Notes: generated from the letters alone by a model not told the origin. 64,000 bases of DNA from Negativibacillus massiliensis (GCF_900148495.1 NZ_FTRU01000008.1:186001-250000), one strand, 5' to 3'; shown: positions 8,130 to 16,509, numbered from the stretch's first letter. Made by a program: numbers and translations.

Positions 8130-9143
8130 ATGGATCAAAAGGAAGAATGGATGGTTTTTAAAGTGAAACAAAGTCCGGAAGAAAAAAAAGTTATTGAACT
8201 TATCAGCTTTATGGTGCACAAGCATTACTGTGCAAATGATATTGAAGCGGTGATAGAATATCTGGATGAAGATATTGTCTGGATTGGTGCGGGAGATCAC
8301 GAATATGCCGTTGGAAAAGAAGTAATTGATATTTTTCGAAAGTTTGCAGGTCAGATTCCAAAATGTAATATTTCAGAGGAAGAGTATCACGTGTTGACGA
8401 TCGCTCCTGAGGTTTATCTGTGCAGCGGACGGATGTGGATTGTGACGGATTCCTCTACCCAAATCAGTCTCAGAGTTCACCAGCGTATTGCAGCAATTTT
8501 TCGCAATATAGAAGGTAAACTTCGTTGCTGCCATATTCATGTTTCCAATCCATACGATGAAATGGTGGAAGATGATATCGGTTTTCCTGTAAAGATGGCA
8601 CAGCAGTCGTATCAGTATCTGCAGGAACGAGTTGCAGAACAGAAAAAAAAGATTGCAGAGCAGACACAGGAGTTAAAGCGTCTGAGCTATGAGGACTCTT
8701 TGACAGGATTATATAATCGAAATAAATTTAATCAGGATCTGAATATAGAGCAAGGTCCGAACCAGTTTGGAATAGGAGTTGCCTGTTTTGACTTAAACGG
8801 CCTTAAAGAAGTAAATGACAGGAATGGTCATCGTGCGGGAGATGTTTTAATCTATCGTGCAGCAGAATGCCTGAAGAAAGGCTTTGAAGGGAAAGCATAC
8901 CGGATCGGCGGCGACGAGTTTGTTGTAATCGACAACACTCTTGCAGAAGATGATTTTAAGGCAGCGGTGTATGCGGTACAGAAAACGATGGAGCATGATG
9001 GAATCAGCTGTTCCGTGGGGATCTCATGGCGTAATTCCCAATACAATATCAGGGAACAGATTGATGAAGCAGACAGGTTTATGTATGAACAAAAGCGGGA
9101 ATTTTACTGTCAAAGACAGCATGACCGCAGAAAATGCAGGTAA
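8130..9143 (+). CDS. Diguanylate cyclase (GGDEF) with N-terminal NTF2/SnoaL-like domain
   Basis: 337 aa. Residues about 15-145 look like an NTF2/SnoaL-type ligand-binding fold (ending FRNIEGKLRCCHIHVSNPYDEM). A coiled-coil linker follows (about 160-185, QERVAEQKKKIAEQTQELKRL), then a GGDEF domain (SLTGLYNRNKF, intact RIGGDEF at 258-264). The linker and domain order resemble sensor cyclases that dimerise to make c-di-GMP. No RxxD inhibitory site precedes the GGDEF motif. It is predicted soluble. ATG 8151 has a better placed AAGGA than ATG 8130, so the true start may be 7 codons later. What the sensor domain binds is unknown. Confidence 0.87.
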   Translation: MDQKEEWMVFKVKQSPEEKKVIELISFMVHKHYCANDIEAVIEYLDEDIVWIGAGDHEYAVGKEVIDIFRKFAGQIPKCNISEEEYHVLTIAPEVYLCSGRMWIVTDSSTQISLRVHQRIAAIFRNIEGKLRCCHIHVSNPYDEMVEDDIGFPVKMAQQSYQYLQERVAEQKKKIAEQTQELKRLSYEDSLTGLYNRNKFNQDLNIEQGPNQFGIGVACFDLNGLKEVNDRNGHRAGDVLIYRAAECLKKGFEGKAYRIGGDEFVVIDNTLAEDDFKAAVYAVQKTMEHDGISCSVGISWRNSQYNIREQIDEADRFMYEQKREFYCQRQHDRRKCR

Positions 9144-9190
9144 GCATATATTTTTATAAAAAATAAACTTTGGAAAAGAGGAACCAGCAA

Positions 9191-9784
9191 TTGGATATCA
9201 GTCAGTTAATGAAAACAAACACTCCTTACTGTGCAAAACATGGACAGATTAAGCCAGAGCTGCAGCTGCGGGCAAAGGAACTTGTTTGGGAATATAACCA
9301 GACAAGACCTTCGGAAGCGCAAAAGCGCCATGCAATTTTGAAACAGCTGCTTGGAACCTGCCATGAACTTACCTTTATTGAGCCGAGTTTTCGTTGTGAC
9401 TATGGTTTTAATATTCATTCCTATGGTTTGGCTGTCATTAACTATAACTGTGTGATGCTGGATACCTCACCAATCCATATTGGAGCGGGAGCATTTATTG
9501 GACCCGGAACTTGCCTGAGCTGTGCAGGACACTCTCTGGACGAAAAGCAGAGGGTTGAGGAAGGAATTGGAACATCTGCCCCTATCATTCTGGAGGAAAA
9601 TGTCTGGCTGGGAGCAAATTGTACTGTCTGCGGTGGAGTTACCATCGGAAAAGGTAGTGTCATTGGAGCAGGCAGTGTGGTTACCCGTGATATCCCGGCT
9701 GGAGTGGTAGCAGTGGGAAGTCCCTGCCGCGTGCTGAGAAAGATTACAGAGCAAGATCGCTTGCAGCTGACGGAGGAAGCATAA
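9191..9784 (+). CDS. Hexapeptide-repeat O-acetyltransferase (maltose/galactoside acetyltransferase type)
   Basis: About 197 aa from TTG 9191, which has AAGAGGA 8 nt upstream; the frame extends to TTG 9170 without a better site. The N-terminus resembles the maltose acetyltransferase cap (about residues 10-55). A left-handed beta-helix of hexapeptide repeats follows (IHIGAGAFIGPGTCLSCAGHS, then VWLGANCTVCGGVTIGKGSVIGAGSVV), and it ends with the usual GSPCRVLRKI. The His in AGHSLD is the expected catalytic base. Such enzymes use acetyl-CoA to acetylate a sugar or related hydroxyl; the acceptor is unknown. It starts 48 bp after the cyclase gene and ends 1 bp before trmO. Confidence 0.85.
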   Translation: MDISQLMKTNTPYCAKHGQIKPELQLRAKELVWEYNQTRPSEAQKRHAILKQLLGTCHELTFIEPSFRCDYGFNIHSYGLAVINYNCVMLDTSPIHIGAGAFIGPGTCLSCAGHSLDEKQRVEEGIGTSAPIILEENVWLGANCTVCGGVTIGKGSVIGAGSVVTRDIPAGVVAVGSPCRVLRKITEQDRLQLTEEA

Positions 9785-9785
9785 T

Positions 9786-10469
9786 ATGGCAGAGATGTTT
9801 GAAGTAAAGATTATCGCAAGGATACATAGCGATTTTCCTTCCAAGTTTGGAATTCCGCGACAGAGCGGACTGGTGGAAAATTTGCAGTCGCTTATCGTCT
9901 TTGAACCAGAGTACCGAAATCCACAGGCGCTGCGTGGATTGGAAGATTTCTCCCACCTGTGGCTGATCTGGCAGTTTTCCAAAGCAGTGCGGGAAGACTG
10001 GTCTCCGACAGTGCGGCCGCCAAAGCTTGGAGGAAACACACGAATGGGAGTATTTGCTACTCGATCTCCATTTCGTCCTAACCCGATTGGACTTTCCTCG
10101 GTAAAGTTGGAAGCGATTGAGAAACATCCAAAATATGGGATGGTTCTGCGGGTGTCGGGAGCAGATTTGATGGATGGAACACCAATTCTGGATATCAAGC
10201 CATATCTTGCTTATACTGACAGCCATCCGCAGGCAAAGGGTGGATTTACTGACGAACTTCATTTGAACCCGCTTACTGTCATCATTCCAGATGAATGGAA
10301 GCAAAAAATTCCACAGGATAAACTGGAAGCATTGATTGGGGTGCTGGGTCACGACCCACGACCATCCTATCAGGATGATCCCGACAGAGTATACGGATTT
10401 TTCTTTGGTGGGATGGAAGTTTGCTTTACCGTTTGTGAGCATACATTGACAGTTTGTGAGATACGATAA
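9786..10469 (+). CDS. trmO: tRNA (t6A37) N6-methyltransferase TrmO (TsaA/YaeB family)
   Basis: 227 aa, matching the family length. It has the signature RPPKLGGNTRMGVFATRSPF with the RPNPIGLS continuation (about residues 77-101) and a C-terminal extension containing GHDPRPSY. TrmO uses S-adenosylmethionine to methylate threonylcarbamoyladenosine at position 37 of tRNA-Thr. The ATG follows the acetyltransferase stop by 1 bp, so translation is probably coupled. A terminator closes the unit. Confidence 0.9.
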   Translation: MAEMFEVKIIARIHSDFPSKFGIPRQSGLVENLQSLIVFEPEYRNPQALRGLEDFSHLWLIWQFSKAVREDWSPTVRPPKLGGNTRMGVFATRSPFRPNPIGLSSVKLEAIEKHPKYGMVLRVSGADLMDGTPILDIKPYLAYTDSHPQAKGGFTDELHLNPLTVIIPDEWKQKIPQDKLEALIGVLGHDPRPSYQDDPDRVYGFFFGGMEVCFTVCEHTLTVCEIR

Positions 10470-10473
10470 ATAA

Positions 10474-10504
10474 AAAAGGAACCTCTGAGGAGGTCCCTTT
10501 TTTA
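10474..10504. terminator. Terminator between trmO and the AAC(6')-like gene
   Basis: An imperfect stem (AAAGGAACCTC with GAGGTCCCTTT) with A and T tracts on the two sides lies between convergent genes and could act in both directions. Confidence 0.75.
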
Positions 10505-10519
10505 TTCTTTCAAAACAAT

Positions 10520-10951
10520 TTATAGCGTTTTCTTAAAACAGATAATTCGGTTTGCTTCCTCAAAACCACAGGCAAGATGAAAGGAAAGGCTCTGGGTATT
10601 ATCCAGCTCACAATCGCTGGCAAATTCCCGGCAGCCTTGTTTTTTAGCCCAAGTTTCACAGGATAAAAGCAGTTGACGGGAGATGCCTTTTTGTCGGTAA
10701 TCTTCCAATACAAAGATACCCTCCAGATATCCGACTGGGCTGTGTGAACATCCTTCCACATAGTCATTTCGGAGAGAACACTGTGCAAAGCCGACCATCT
10801 GACTATCCTCAAAAGCAGCAAAAATAATTCCACAGGAAAGAAATTCGCAAAATTCCTCGTGAAGTTCTTCCTTACTGTGGTGAGGCCATAATTTTGCGGC
10901 AAGTACAGCAAGTAAATCAACTTCCTGTGTTAAGACAGGTCTGATCTCCAT
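10520..10951 (-). CDS. GNAT acetyltransferase resembling aminoglycoside 6'-N-acetyltransferase AAC(6')-I
   Basis: 143 aa from ATG 10951, with AGGAGG 9 nt upstream; a TTG two codons earlier is too close to it. The protein has the acetyl-CoA binding turn YRQKGISRQLL (about 89-99) and the AAC(6')-I type stretches SPVGYLEGIFV, EFASDCELDN and GFEEANRIICFKK. Enzymes of this group transfer acetyl to the 6'-amino group of aminoglycosides, but many chromosomal homologues have other or unknown substrates. It is flanked by ordinary chromosomal genes, with no cassette or transposon signs. Family call strong, resistance role unproven. Confidence 0.8.
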   Translation of the reverse strand: MEIRPVLTQEVDLLAVLAAKLWPHHSKEELHEEFCEFLSCGIIFAAFEDSQMVGFAQCSLRNDYVEGCSHSPVGYLEGIFVLEDYRQKGISRQLLLSCETWAKKQGCREFASDCELDNTQSLSFHLACGFEEANRIICFKKTL

Positions 10952-11052
10952 GTTCAAAAACCTCCTTAGAATGAATATGTTTCTATTTTTGTACTGATTG
11001 TTTTGGGATTTGATTATTATGTTCGGGAGTGTTCGGATTTTGTGCCGGTATA

Positions 11053-11943
11053 TTACCTTGCAAGAAACTGGTCAAGGTTTGCAAGAGATTTTTCGGTCAG
11101 ACGTTCGATTGCTTGATAGGAACCGCCGGAATAACCGCCGTAGCAGCTGACGTTTTCCACTTCTTTCAGCGATTCATCTCCCAAGGCCATCAGGCTGTCG
11201 CAGAAATAGTAGTTGTCCCCGTGAGAGAGCCAAGTTCTTAACGCATCCAGATCACAGGCAGGAGTAAGACCTGTGTTAAACAGGATTTTGTGATTGCCAA
11301 ATTTTTCGAACTCTTCCTGGTGCAGCAGGGTGACAAACTTATTTAAACAGGTGCAGATACAGATGTTTTTTTGGAGCAGTTCATCCAGAGGGAGATAAGC
11401 GATGCTTTCTGCTTCAATTTCAGGCTTATGGCTGCGGCTGTAATAGGTGACATCTGCTCCGAAAAAGCGCAGTGACCGTGCTACCACCTGACCGGTGGCG
11501 CCCATTCCGATGATGCCAACCGGAATACCGGTTAATTCCAAAGGACGATCACCCCAGCGTTTGCCGTGGAAGCCATGAAGCAGATCGGTCAGCTGGGAAA
11601 TAACGTACTCTCCAACGCCGATATCACCATAATCCCGCACACCCAAAACGGTGATACCGCGTTCTCTTGCACAGCGGATATCTACACTTGCACTGTTTTC
11701 ATCGTACAAGCTGCAGCACATGCCGATGTAGCGCAGGTTTGGACAGTGTTCAATGATGTTTGCAGTGATTTGAGTGGTGATATTGACCAGAATGCCGTCA
11801 GCATCTTTTGCTCGTTGGATGACCTCTTCCTCACTGGAAGGAATATCATCGTAAAAGATGTATTCTTCGGCTCTTTTTGCAAACTCTTCGTTTGCATTTG
11901 GAGTAAGATTGAGCCGTTCCACGGCAACTAATTTTTTCAGCAT
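11053..11943 (-). CDS. D-isomer-specific 2-hydroxyacid dehydrogenase-like protein
   Basis: 296 aa from ATG 11943 with AGGAGG 7 nt upstream. The NAD-binding Rossmann domain is clear (GIPVGIIGMGATGQVVARSL, about 144-163, GxGxxG), flanked by a divided substrate domain as in the family. The usual catalytic segments are altered: where relatives have NTARG the sequence reads FNTGLTPACD, and I see neither the Glu nor the Pro-His pair of the C-terminal active site. It is also shorter than the common 310-340 aa. It may act on an unusual substrate or bind NAD without this catalysis. Confidence 0.75.
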   Translation of the reverse strand: MLKKLVAVERLNLTPNANEEFAKRAEEYIFYDDIPSSEEEVIQRAKDADGILVNITTQITANIIEHCPNLRYIGMCCSLYDENSASVDIRCARERGITVLGVRDYGDIGVGEYVISQLTDLLHGFHGKRWGDRPLELTGIPVGIIGMGATGQVVARSLRFFGADVTYYSRSHKPEIEAESIAYLPLDELLQKNICICTCLNKFVTLLHQEEFEKFGNHKILFNTGLTPACDLDALRTWLSHGDNYYFCDSLMALGDESLKEVENVSCYGGYSGGSYQAIERLTEKSLANLDQFLAR

Positions 11944-11980
11944 AAAAAGACCTCCTGTTTTTAGTGCTTTATAGATAATG

Positions 11981-12379
11981 TTATAACTCTTTCCATTCCA
12001 AACAGATTGTTCCATCTGCTTTTTGAAAGCGAAAGATAAGATAATATCGACTGATCTGAGAGGTATCTAAACTTTGGACAGGATGGATGTTGTCCAGAGA
12101 AAACAGAACGTTTTTATTTTTATCCTGAATCTCTGCTATTGCGGTTCCTTTGGTGATGTCAGAGGAAAAAGAAAACTGATACAAATGATTTTTAGACAGA
12201 TTCAGAACACGCTTAGTGTATCCGGTGCAGGAAGAAAAGGTGATTTTGCGGCTAGCAGAGTCTTTACCTCTGCGATCAAAATAAAGTAGTGCCCTTTTCT
12301 GATTGATAATAAGGTATCCGCTGATCCAAAGTATGTAGAACAAAAGACAGACAACGAGAAAGATCAGGACTATTTTCAT
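11981..12379 (-). CDS. Membrane-anchored hypothetical protein (132 aa)
   Basis: One N-terminal membrane helix (residues 3-24, IVLIFLVVCLLFYILWISGY) precedes a soluble, beta-rich domain of about 100 aa with no motif I recognise. AGGAAG precedes the ATG. The gene starts 19 bp after the nucleoside phosphorylase gene on the same strand and ends 37 bp before the dehydrogenase-like gene, so the three may be one operon. The end SRYYLIFRFQKADGTICLEW hints at a compact beta-sandwich. Function unknown. Confidence 0.6.
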   Translation of the reverse strand: MKIVLIFLVVCLLFYILWISGYLIINQKRALLYFDRRGKDSASRKITFSSCTGYTKRVLNLSKNHLYQFSFSSDITKGTAIAEIQDKNKNVLFSLDNIHPVQSLDTSQISRYYLIFRFQKADGTICLEWKEL

Positions 12380-12398
12380 CTTTTTTCACTTCCTATTT

Positions 12399-13157
12399 TT
12401 ACAGCCTCCTTACAAACTGTAAAACCTGTTCAAAAAATTGGTGGCGGGTTTCCTGCGTCATAGTCCATGCCCAGGCAGGGTCTTCTTCCCGCAGTGGGTG
12501 TTTGTCCGAAGCAATCAAGACAGATACAACATCGACACCAAGAAAACTTCCAACTGAAAAGAGGGCTGAGGTTTCCATATCCACACCGACAGCGCCTTTT
12601 TCCCGCCAGAGATGTTCCTTCCAGAAGGTTTGACGATAGACTGCATCGGTGGAAACGATAGGGAGAGATTTTGCACTGGTAATTTCCTTTACAGCTCGCT
12701 GATAGAGGGAAGGGGAGGGAACGGAGTATTCGATAAAATCATAGTAATGCAGAGAAGTTCCTTCCTCCACAAATGCTTTGTTCGGGATGATGATATCGCC
12801 GCTGTTGACATTTTCCCCAAAGGCACCGAACATTCCGACGGTAACGACAGTTTTTACTCCAAGAGCGGCCAGCGTTTCCAGAGTGTCCACTGCCTGCGGC
12901 GCACCTCCTCCGCCGTCCAAAAAACAGAAATGGTTATCTAAATCGAACTGGTAAACCGGACAGCCTCTTAAAAATCGGGGCAGCTTTTCGCAAAGTAAAT
13001 GAGTTGGATAATTCTGCCGCAGATATTCCTCTCCACTGTGCATATAAAAGAGAACAGCAGTTTGAGGAAGACAAAGATTTTGCGGGTTGTGCCCGGACTG
13101 TATATGTTCCTTTGCAGTGATGACGGCACGGGTATTGTCATCAGGATATTTCCACAT
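12399..13157 (-). CDS. Nucleoside (uridine-type) phosphorylase
   Basis: 252 aa, GGAGG 6-7 nt before the ATG. Family features are the glycine-rich VTVGMFGAFGENVNSGDIII segment, GAVGVDMETSALFSVGSFLG (the ribose and base site, Met-Glu pair) and the closing VSVLIASDKHP. Such enzymes cleave purine or pyrimidine nucleosides with phosphate, giving base and ribose 1-phosphate; uridine is the best guess from overall length. The N-terminal 60 residues are less typical. It heads a three-gene minus-strand set. Confidence 0.8.
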   Translation of the reverse strand: MWKYPDDNTRAVITAKEHIQSGHNPQNLCLPQTAVLFYMHSGEEYLRQNYPTHLLCEKLPRFLRGCPVYQFDLDNHFCFLDGGGGAPQAVDTLETLAALGVKTVVTVGMFGAFGENVNSGDIIIPNKAFVEEGTSLHYYDFIEYSVPSPSLYQRAVKEITSAKSLPIVSTDAVYRQTFWKEHLWREKGAVGVDMETSALFSVGSFLGVDVVSVLIASDKHPLREEDPAWAWTMTQETRHQFFEQVLQFVRRL

Positions 13158-13253
13158 AAAATCCCTCCTTTGATTGTATTTTCAGATGATAGGATTATTT
13201 TATCACGACAGGAAATAAATTTCCATCTATAGCGTATTTTTTAGATGAGGTTA

Positions 13254-13289
13254 CAAAAAAAGCCTCCGCAGTTTGATGCGGAGGCTTTT
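13254..13289 (-). terminator. Terminator of the malic enzyme gene
   Basis: A 13-bp stem (AAAAGCCTCCGCA with TGCGGAGGCTTTT, 6-nt loop) with a T run on the minus strand lies 30 bp past the stop codon. Confidence 0.85.
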
Positions 13290-13318
13290 GAGAAGTCTAA
13301 ACAGTTATCTCAGAAAAA

Positions 13319-14548
13319 TTATTTTCTGTTAACCAGCTGACGGGTATGTTCAGCAACCTGTTCAGGAGTGATGTCAGTTTTCTGAGCAACACCGGTGTCG
13401 ATTGCAGCCTGTGCAACGAATTTAGCAACAGCTGGAGCAACACGTGGATCGAATGGAGATGGGATAACGTATTCTGCGTTGCATTCTTCATCGGAAACCA
13501 GAGAAGCGATTGCTTTTGCAGCAGCGATCTTCATCTCTTCATTGATCTTGGTAGCATGAACGTCCAGAGCACCACGGAAAAGACCTGGGAATGCGAGAAC
13601 GTTGTTAACCTGGTTTGGATAGTCGGAACGACCGGTACCAACAACAGCAGCGCCAGCTTCTTTAGCCAGAGCAGGATCGATTTCTGGAGTTGGGTTAGCG
13701 CAAGCAAAGATGATTGGTTTGTCAGCCATGGTTTTGATCATATCCTGAGTGAGAACGCCAGGAGCGGAAACACCAACGAATACGTCTGCACCTTTGATAA
13801 CGTCAGCCAGAGAACCGGAGAGTTTCTTAGCATTGGTGATCTTGGACATTTCAACTTTAACATCGTTGAGGCCATCGCGTCCTTCGTAGATTGCACCCTT
13901 GCTGTCGCAGAGGATTGCATCTGCAATACCTGCGGAGAGCAGCAGTTTGGTGATAGCGATAGCAGCAGCGCCAGCACCGCTTACAACAACGTGGAGATCT
14001 TTGATGTCTTTGCCAACAACTTTCAGAGCGTTGAGCAGACCTGCCAGAGTAACGATAGCGGTACCATGCTGGTCATCGTGGAAGATCGGAATGTTGCAGA
14101 TCTCTTTGAGTTTGTTTTCGATGTAGAAGCATTCTGGAGCTTTGATGTCTTCGAGGTTTACACCGCCGAAGGTTGGTTCCATCAGTTTAACGGTTTCAAC
14201 GATCTTGTCAGGATCCATGGTGTCCAGACAGATTGGGAAAGCGTCAACGCCTGCAAAGGATTTGAACAGAACAGCTTTACCTTCCATAACCGGCAGACCA
14301 GCACCAGCGCCGATGTTGCCAAGGCCCAGAACAGCAGTACCGTTTGTTACAACAGCAACCATGTTGCCTTTTGCAGTATAATCGTAGATTGTATTGTAGT
14401 CTTTATTGATTTCGAGGCATGGCTGAGCAACGCCTGGAGAATAAGCAAGAGAAAGGTCTTCTGCACCGTTGAGAGGAACTTTGCACTCTACGCACAGTTT
14501 ACCATGTGCTTTTTTGTGCAGTTCAAGAGATTTTTCATAAACGTCCAT
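13319..14548 (-). CDS. NAD(P)-dependent malic enzyme
   Basis: 409 aa from ATG 14548, with AAGGAGG 9 nt upstream; the frame open to 14617 has no site. Hallmarks are SLAYSPGVAQPCLEI, NGTAVLGLGNIGA, the metal-binding FHDDQHGTAIV, the Rossmann VVSGAGAAAIAI and CANPTPEID. It is the short, bacterial type without a phosphotransacetylase domain. It oxidatively decarboxylates malate to pyruvate, or works in reverse. It is divergent from aspartase, so aspartate, fumarate, malate and pyruvate can be linked. Codon use is strongly biased, suggesting high expression. The choice of NAD or NADP is not read from the sequence. Confidence 0.93.
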   Translation of the reverse strand: MDVYEKSLELHKKAHGKLCVECKVPLNGAEDLSLAYSPGVAQPCLEINKDYNTIYDYTAKGNMVAVVTNGTAVLGLGNIGAGAGLPVMEGKAVLFKSFAGVDAFPICLDTMDPDKIVETVKLMEPTFGGVNLEDIKAPECFYIENKLKEICNIPIFHDDQHGTAIVTLAGLLNALKVVGKDIKDLHVVVSGAGAAAIAITKLLLSAGIADAILCDSKGAIYEGRDGLNDVKVEMSKITNAKKLSGSLADVIKGADVFVGVSAPGVLTQDMIKTMADKPIIFACANPTPEIDPALAKEAGAAVVGTGRSDYPNQVNNVLAFPGLFRGALDVHATKINEEMKIAAAKAIASLVSDEECNAEYVIPSPFDPRVAPAVAKFVAQAAIDTGVAQKTDITPEQVAEHTRQLVNRK

Positions 14549-14925
14549 TTCGGGAATCCTCCTTAAACTTAAATCGTGTTTTACACTGTTACATGTCCCC
14601 AGAATGCCGGTAGGCAAAACAGGAACTCCCGCGAATTTTTGCCTGCAAAAAGAATCACTTCCAGCAGAAATTCGATACTTTTATTGTACTCTTTTTGTGA
14701 AAAAAAACGCAATAGAAAAAGCGTACAAAGATTTGCCGAAATGATGGACAAATTGCAAAAAAATGAATTAAAACTATCAAAACAAGGGATTTTACAAGAG
14801 AAAACACTTGATTTTTTCCGGACTCCTGCTATAATGAAATCAAATGATGCAGGATTTGCGTCAAAAATGTTCGAAAAAGTAACAAACCCCAAACAAGACA
14901 TTAAAAAGGATAGAAGGTAGAAATC
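14549..14925. promoter_or_regulatory. 377-bp divergent promoter region between malic enzyme and aspartase
   Basis: Toward aspA: TTGATT 14808-14813, 16-bp spacer, TATAAT 14830-14835. Toward malic enzyme: on the minus strand, TTGCGT (14712-14707), 18-bp spacer, TACAAT (14688-14683). Leaders of about 85 and 130 nt follow. The open frame inside (14576-14920) has no start signal and is not taken as a gene. Confidence 0.65.
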
Positions 14926-16302
14926 ATGGAATATCGTATTGAAAAAGATTCGATCGGCGAAAAACAGGTTCCAGTAGACGCTTACTATGGCGTACAGTCT
15001 ATGCGTGGTTGTGAAAACTTCCACATCACTGGTCAGAGAATGCAGCCAGAGTTCATCAACTCCATGGCAGAGATCAAAAAAGCATGTGCAATCTGCAACT
15101 GTCAGGTTGGCGAGCTGGATGTTAAGATCAAAGATGCAATCTGCCAGGCTTGTGACGAGATCATCGCTGGCAAGCTCCATGATCAGTTCCTGTGTGACCC
15201 AATCCAGGGTGGTGCAGGCACAACTGCAAATATGACAGCAAACGAAGTTATCGCTAACCGTGCAATCGAAATCCTCGGCGGCACAAAAGGCGATTACTCC
15301 ATCGTTCATCCAAATGACCATGTAAACAGAGCTCAGTCCACCAACGACGTTTTCCCATCTGCTGCTAAACTGACTGCTGCTAAACTGCTCAAAAAAGCAA
15401 TTGCTCAGGTAGAACGTCTGGAAGCTGCTCTGGCTGAAAAAGAAAAAGAATTCCACGACATCATCAAGATGGGCCGTACTCAGATGCAGGACGCAGTTCC
15501 GATCCGTCTGGGTGCTGAATTCGGTGCATACCGCAAAGCTATCAAACGTGATATCGTTCGTCTGAACACCGCTCTGGAAGGCATGTACGCTGTAAACATG
15601 GGTGGTACTGCTGTTGGTACAGCACTCAACGCTAACCCAGCATACGTTGAAGCTCTGGCTCCAGAACTTGCTAAAATCACTGGTCTGCCACTGGTAAAAG
15701 CTGATGACCTGGTTGACGGTACACAGAACCTGGATGCTTATGCATACGTTTCTGCATCCCTGAAAACTTGTGCAATCTCCTGCTCCAAGATGGCTAACGA
15801 CTTCCGTCTGATGTCCTCCGGTCCACGTTGTGGCTTCCAGGAAATCAACCTGCCTGCAAAACAGAATGGTTCTTCCATCATGCCAGGTAAAGTTAACCCA
15901 GTTATTCCAGAAGTTATGTCTCAGGCTGCATTCTGCATCATGGGTAACGATGTCTGCATCACCATGGCTGCTGAAGCTGGTCAGCTCGAACTCAACTACG
16001 CAGAGCCAGTTCTCTACCACAAACTGTTCGAGTCTATCAACGCTCTGGCTGGCGCTGTTGAAACCTTCGTTGACAACTGCGTAACCGGTATCACCGCTAA
16101 TGCTGATCGCTGTCAGGCTCTGGTTGATGGTTCTGTTGGTATCATCACTGCAATCTGCCCACAGGTAGGTTACCAGTTTGCTGCTGACATTGCTAAGAAA
16201 GCAATCAAGACCGGTCAGTCCGTTCGTGAACTGCTGCACGAGAGTGGCAAATTCACCGACGAAGAGATCAACAAGATCCTCGACCCACACTCCATGGTAT
16301 AA
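14926..16302 (+). CDS. aspA: Aspartate ammonia-lyase (aspartase)
   Basis: 458 aa. The fumarase/aspartase signature GSSIMPGKVNPVIPEV is at about residues 316-331, with the mobile-loop Ser in GSS as catalytic base. Upstream blocks include GTTANMTANEVIANRA and HPNDHVNRAQSTNDVFPSA. NPVIPEV is typical of aspartase, whereas class II fumarases usually have NPTQ. The reaction is L-aspartate to fumarate plus ammonia, in the cytoplasm. AAGGTAG precedes the ATG. Codons are strongly biased toward C- and T-ending optimal codons, as in gapA, which points to very high expression. Fumarase activity cannot be fully excluded. Confidence 0.92.
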   Translation: MEYRIEKDSIGEKQVPVDAYYGVQSMRGCENFHITGQRMQPEFINSMAEIKKACAICNCQVGELDVKIKDAICQACDEIIAGKLHDQFLCDPIQGGAGTTANMTANEVIANRAIEILGGTKGDYSIVHPNDHVNRAQSTNDVFPSAAKLTAAKLLKKAIAQVERLEAALAEKEKEFHDIIKMGRTQMQDAVPIRLGAEFGAYRKAIKRDIVRLNTALEGMYAVNMGGTAVGTALNANPAYVEALAPELAKITGLPLVKADDLVDGTQNLDAYAYVSASLKTCAISCSKMANDFRLMSSGPRCGFQEINLPAKQNGSSIMPGKVNPVIPEVMSQAAFCIMGNDVCITMAAEAGQLELNYAEPVLYHKLFESINALAGAVETFVDNCVTGITANADRCQALVDGSVGIITAICPQVGYQFAADIAKKAIKTGQSVRELLHESGKFTDEEINKILDPHSMV

Positions 16303-16326
16303 TCCATCACACAAAAAAATGTACTC

Positions 16327-16357
16327 AAAAGCCCGAACCACTCCGGTTCGGGCTTTT
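16327..16357 (+). terminator. Terminator of aspA
   Basis: AAAAGCCCGAACC pairs with GGTTCGGGCTTTT around ACTCC; GC-rich stem followed by T. Confidence 0.88.
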
Positions 16358-16441
16358 ATATTAGTGCTTTAGCAAAGAACTTTCGCCAATAAGCGAAAGT
16401 TCAACAACCGCCCGCTATGCGGGTGGATTAAGGCTTAAGCA

Positions 16442-16509
16442 AAGAAACATCCTTTCTGGTAAGATAGAGATTGTTCAAGCCTCTAAAAAACCAGGAAAGG
16501 ATGTTTCTT
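16442..16509 (+). promoter_or_regulatory. Hairpin that hides the tnpA ribosome binding site
   Basis: Positions 16442-16459 pair with 16491-16509 over 18 bp with one bulged base, and the 3' arm contains AGGAAAGG and runs right up to the ATG at 16510. In IS200 a comparable leader hairpin is known to limit transposase translation; this sequence has the same plan. Confidence 0.75.

Noticed and set aside
13346-14566. 406-aa open frame on the plus strand across the malic enzyme gene
   Set aside because: Antisense shadow caused by the codon bias of malic enzyme; no family features.
14576-14920. 114-aa open frame in the divergent promoter region
   Set aside because: It overlaps both promoters and lacks a start signal and protein-like composition.
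14581-16341. 586-aa open frame on the minus strand across aspA
   Set aside because: It is the antisense of a strongly codon-biased aspartase gene and reads as Cys/Phe/Ser-rich low-quality protein with no motifs or ribosome binding site.
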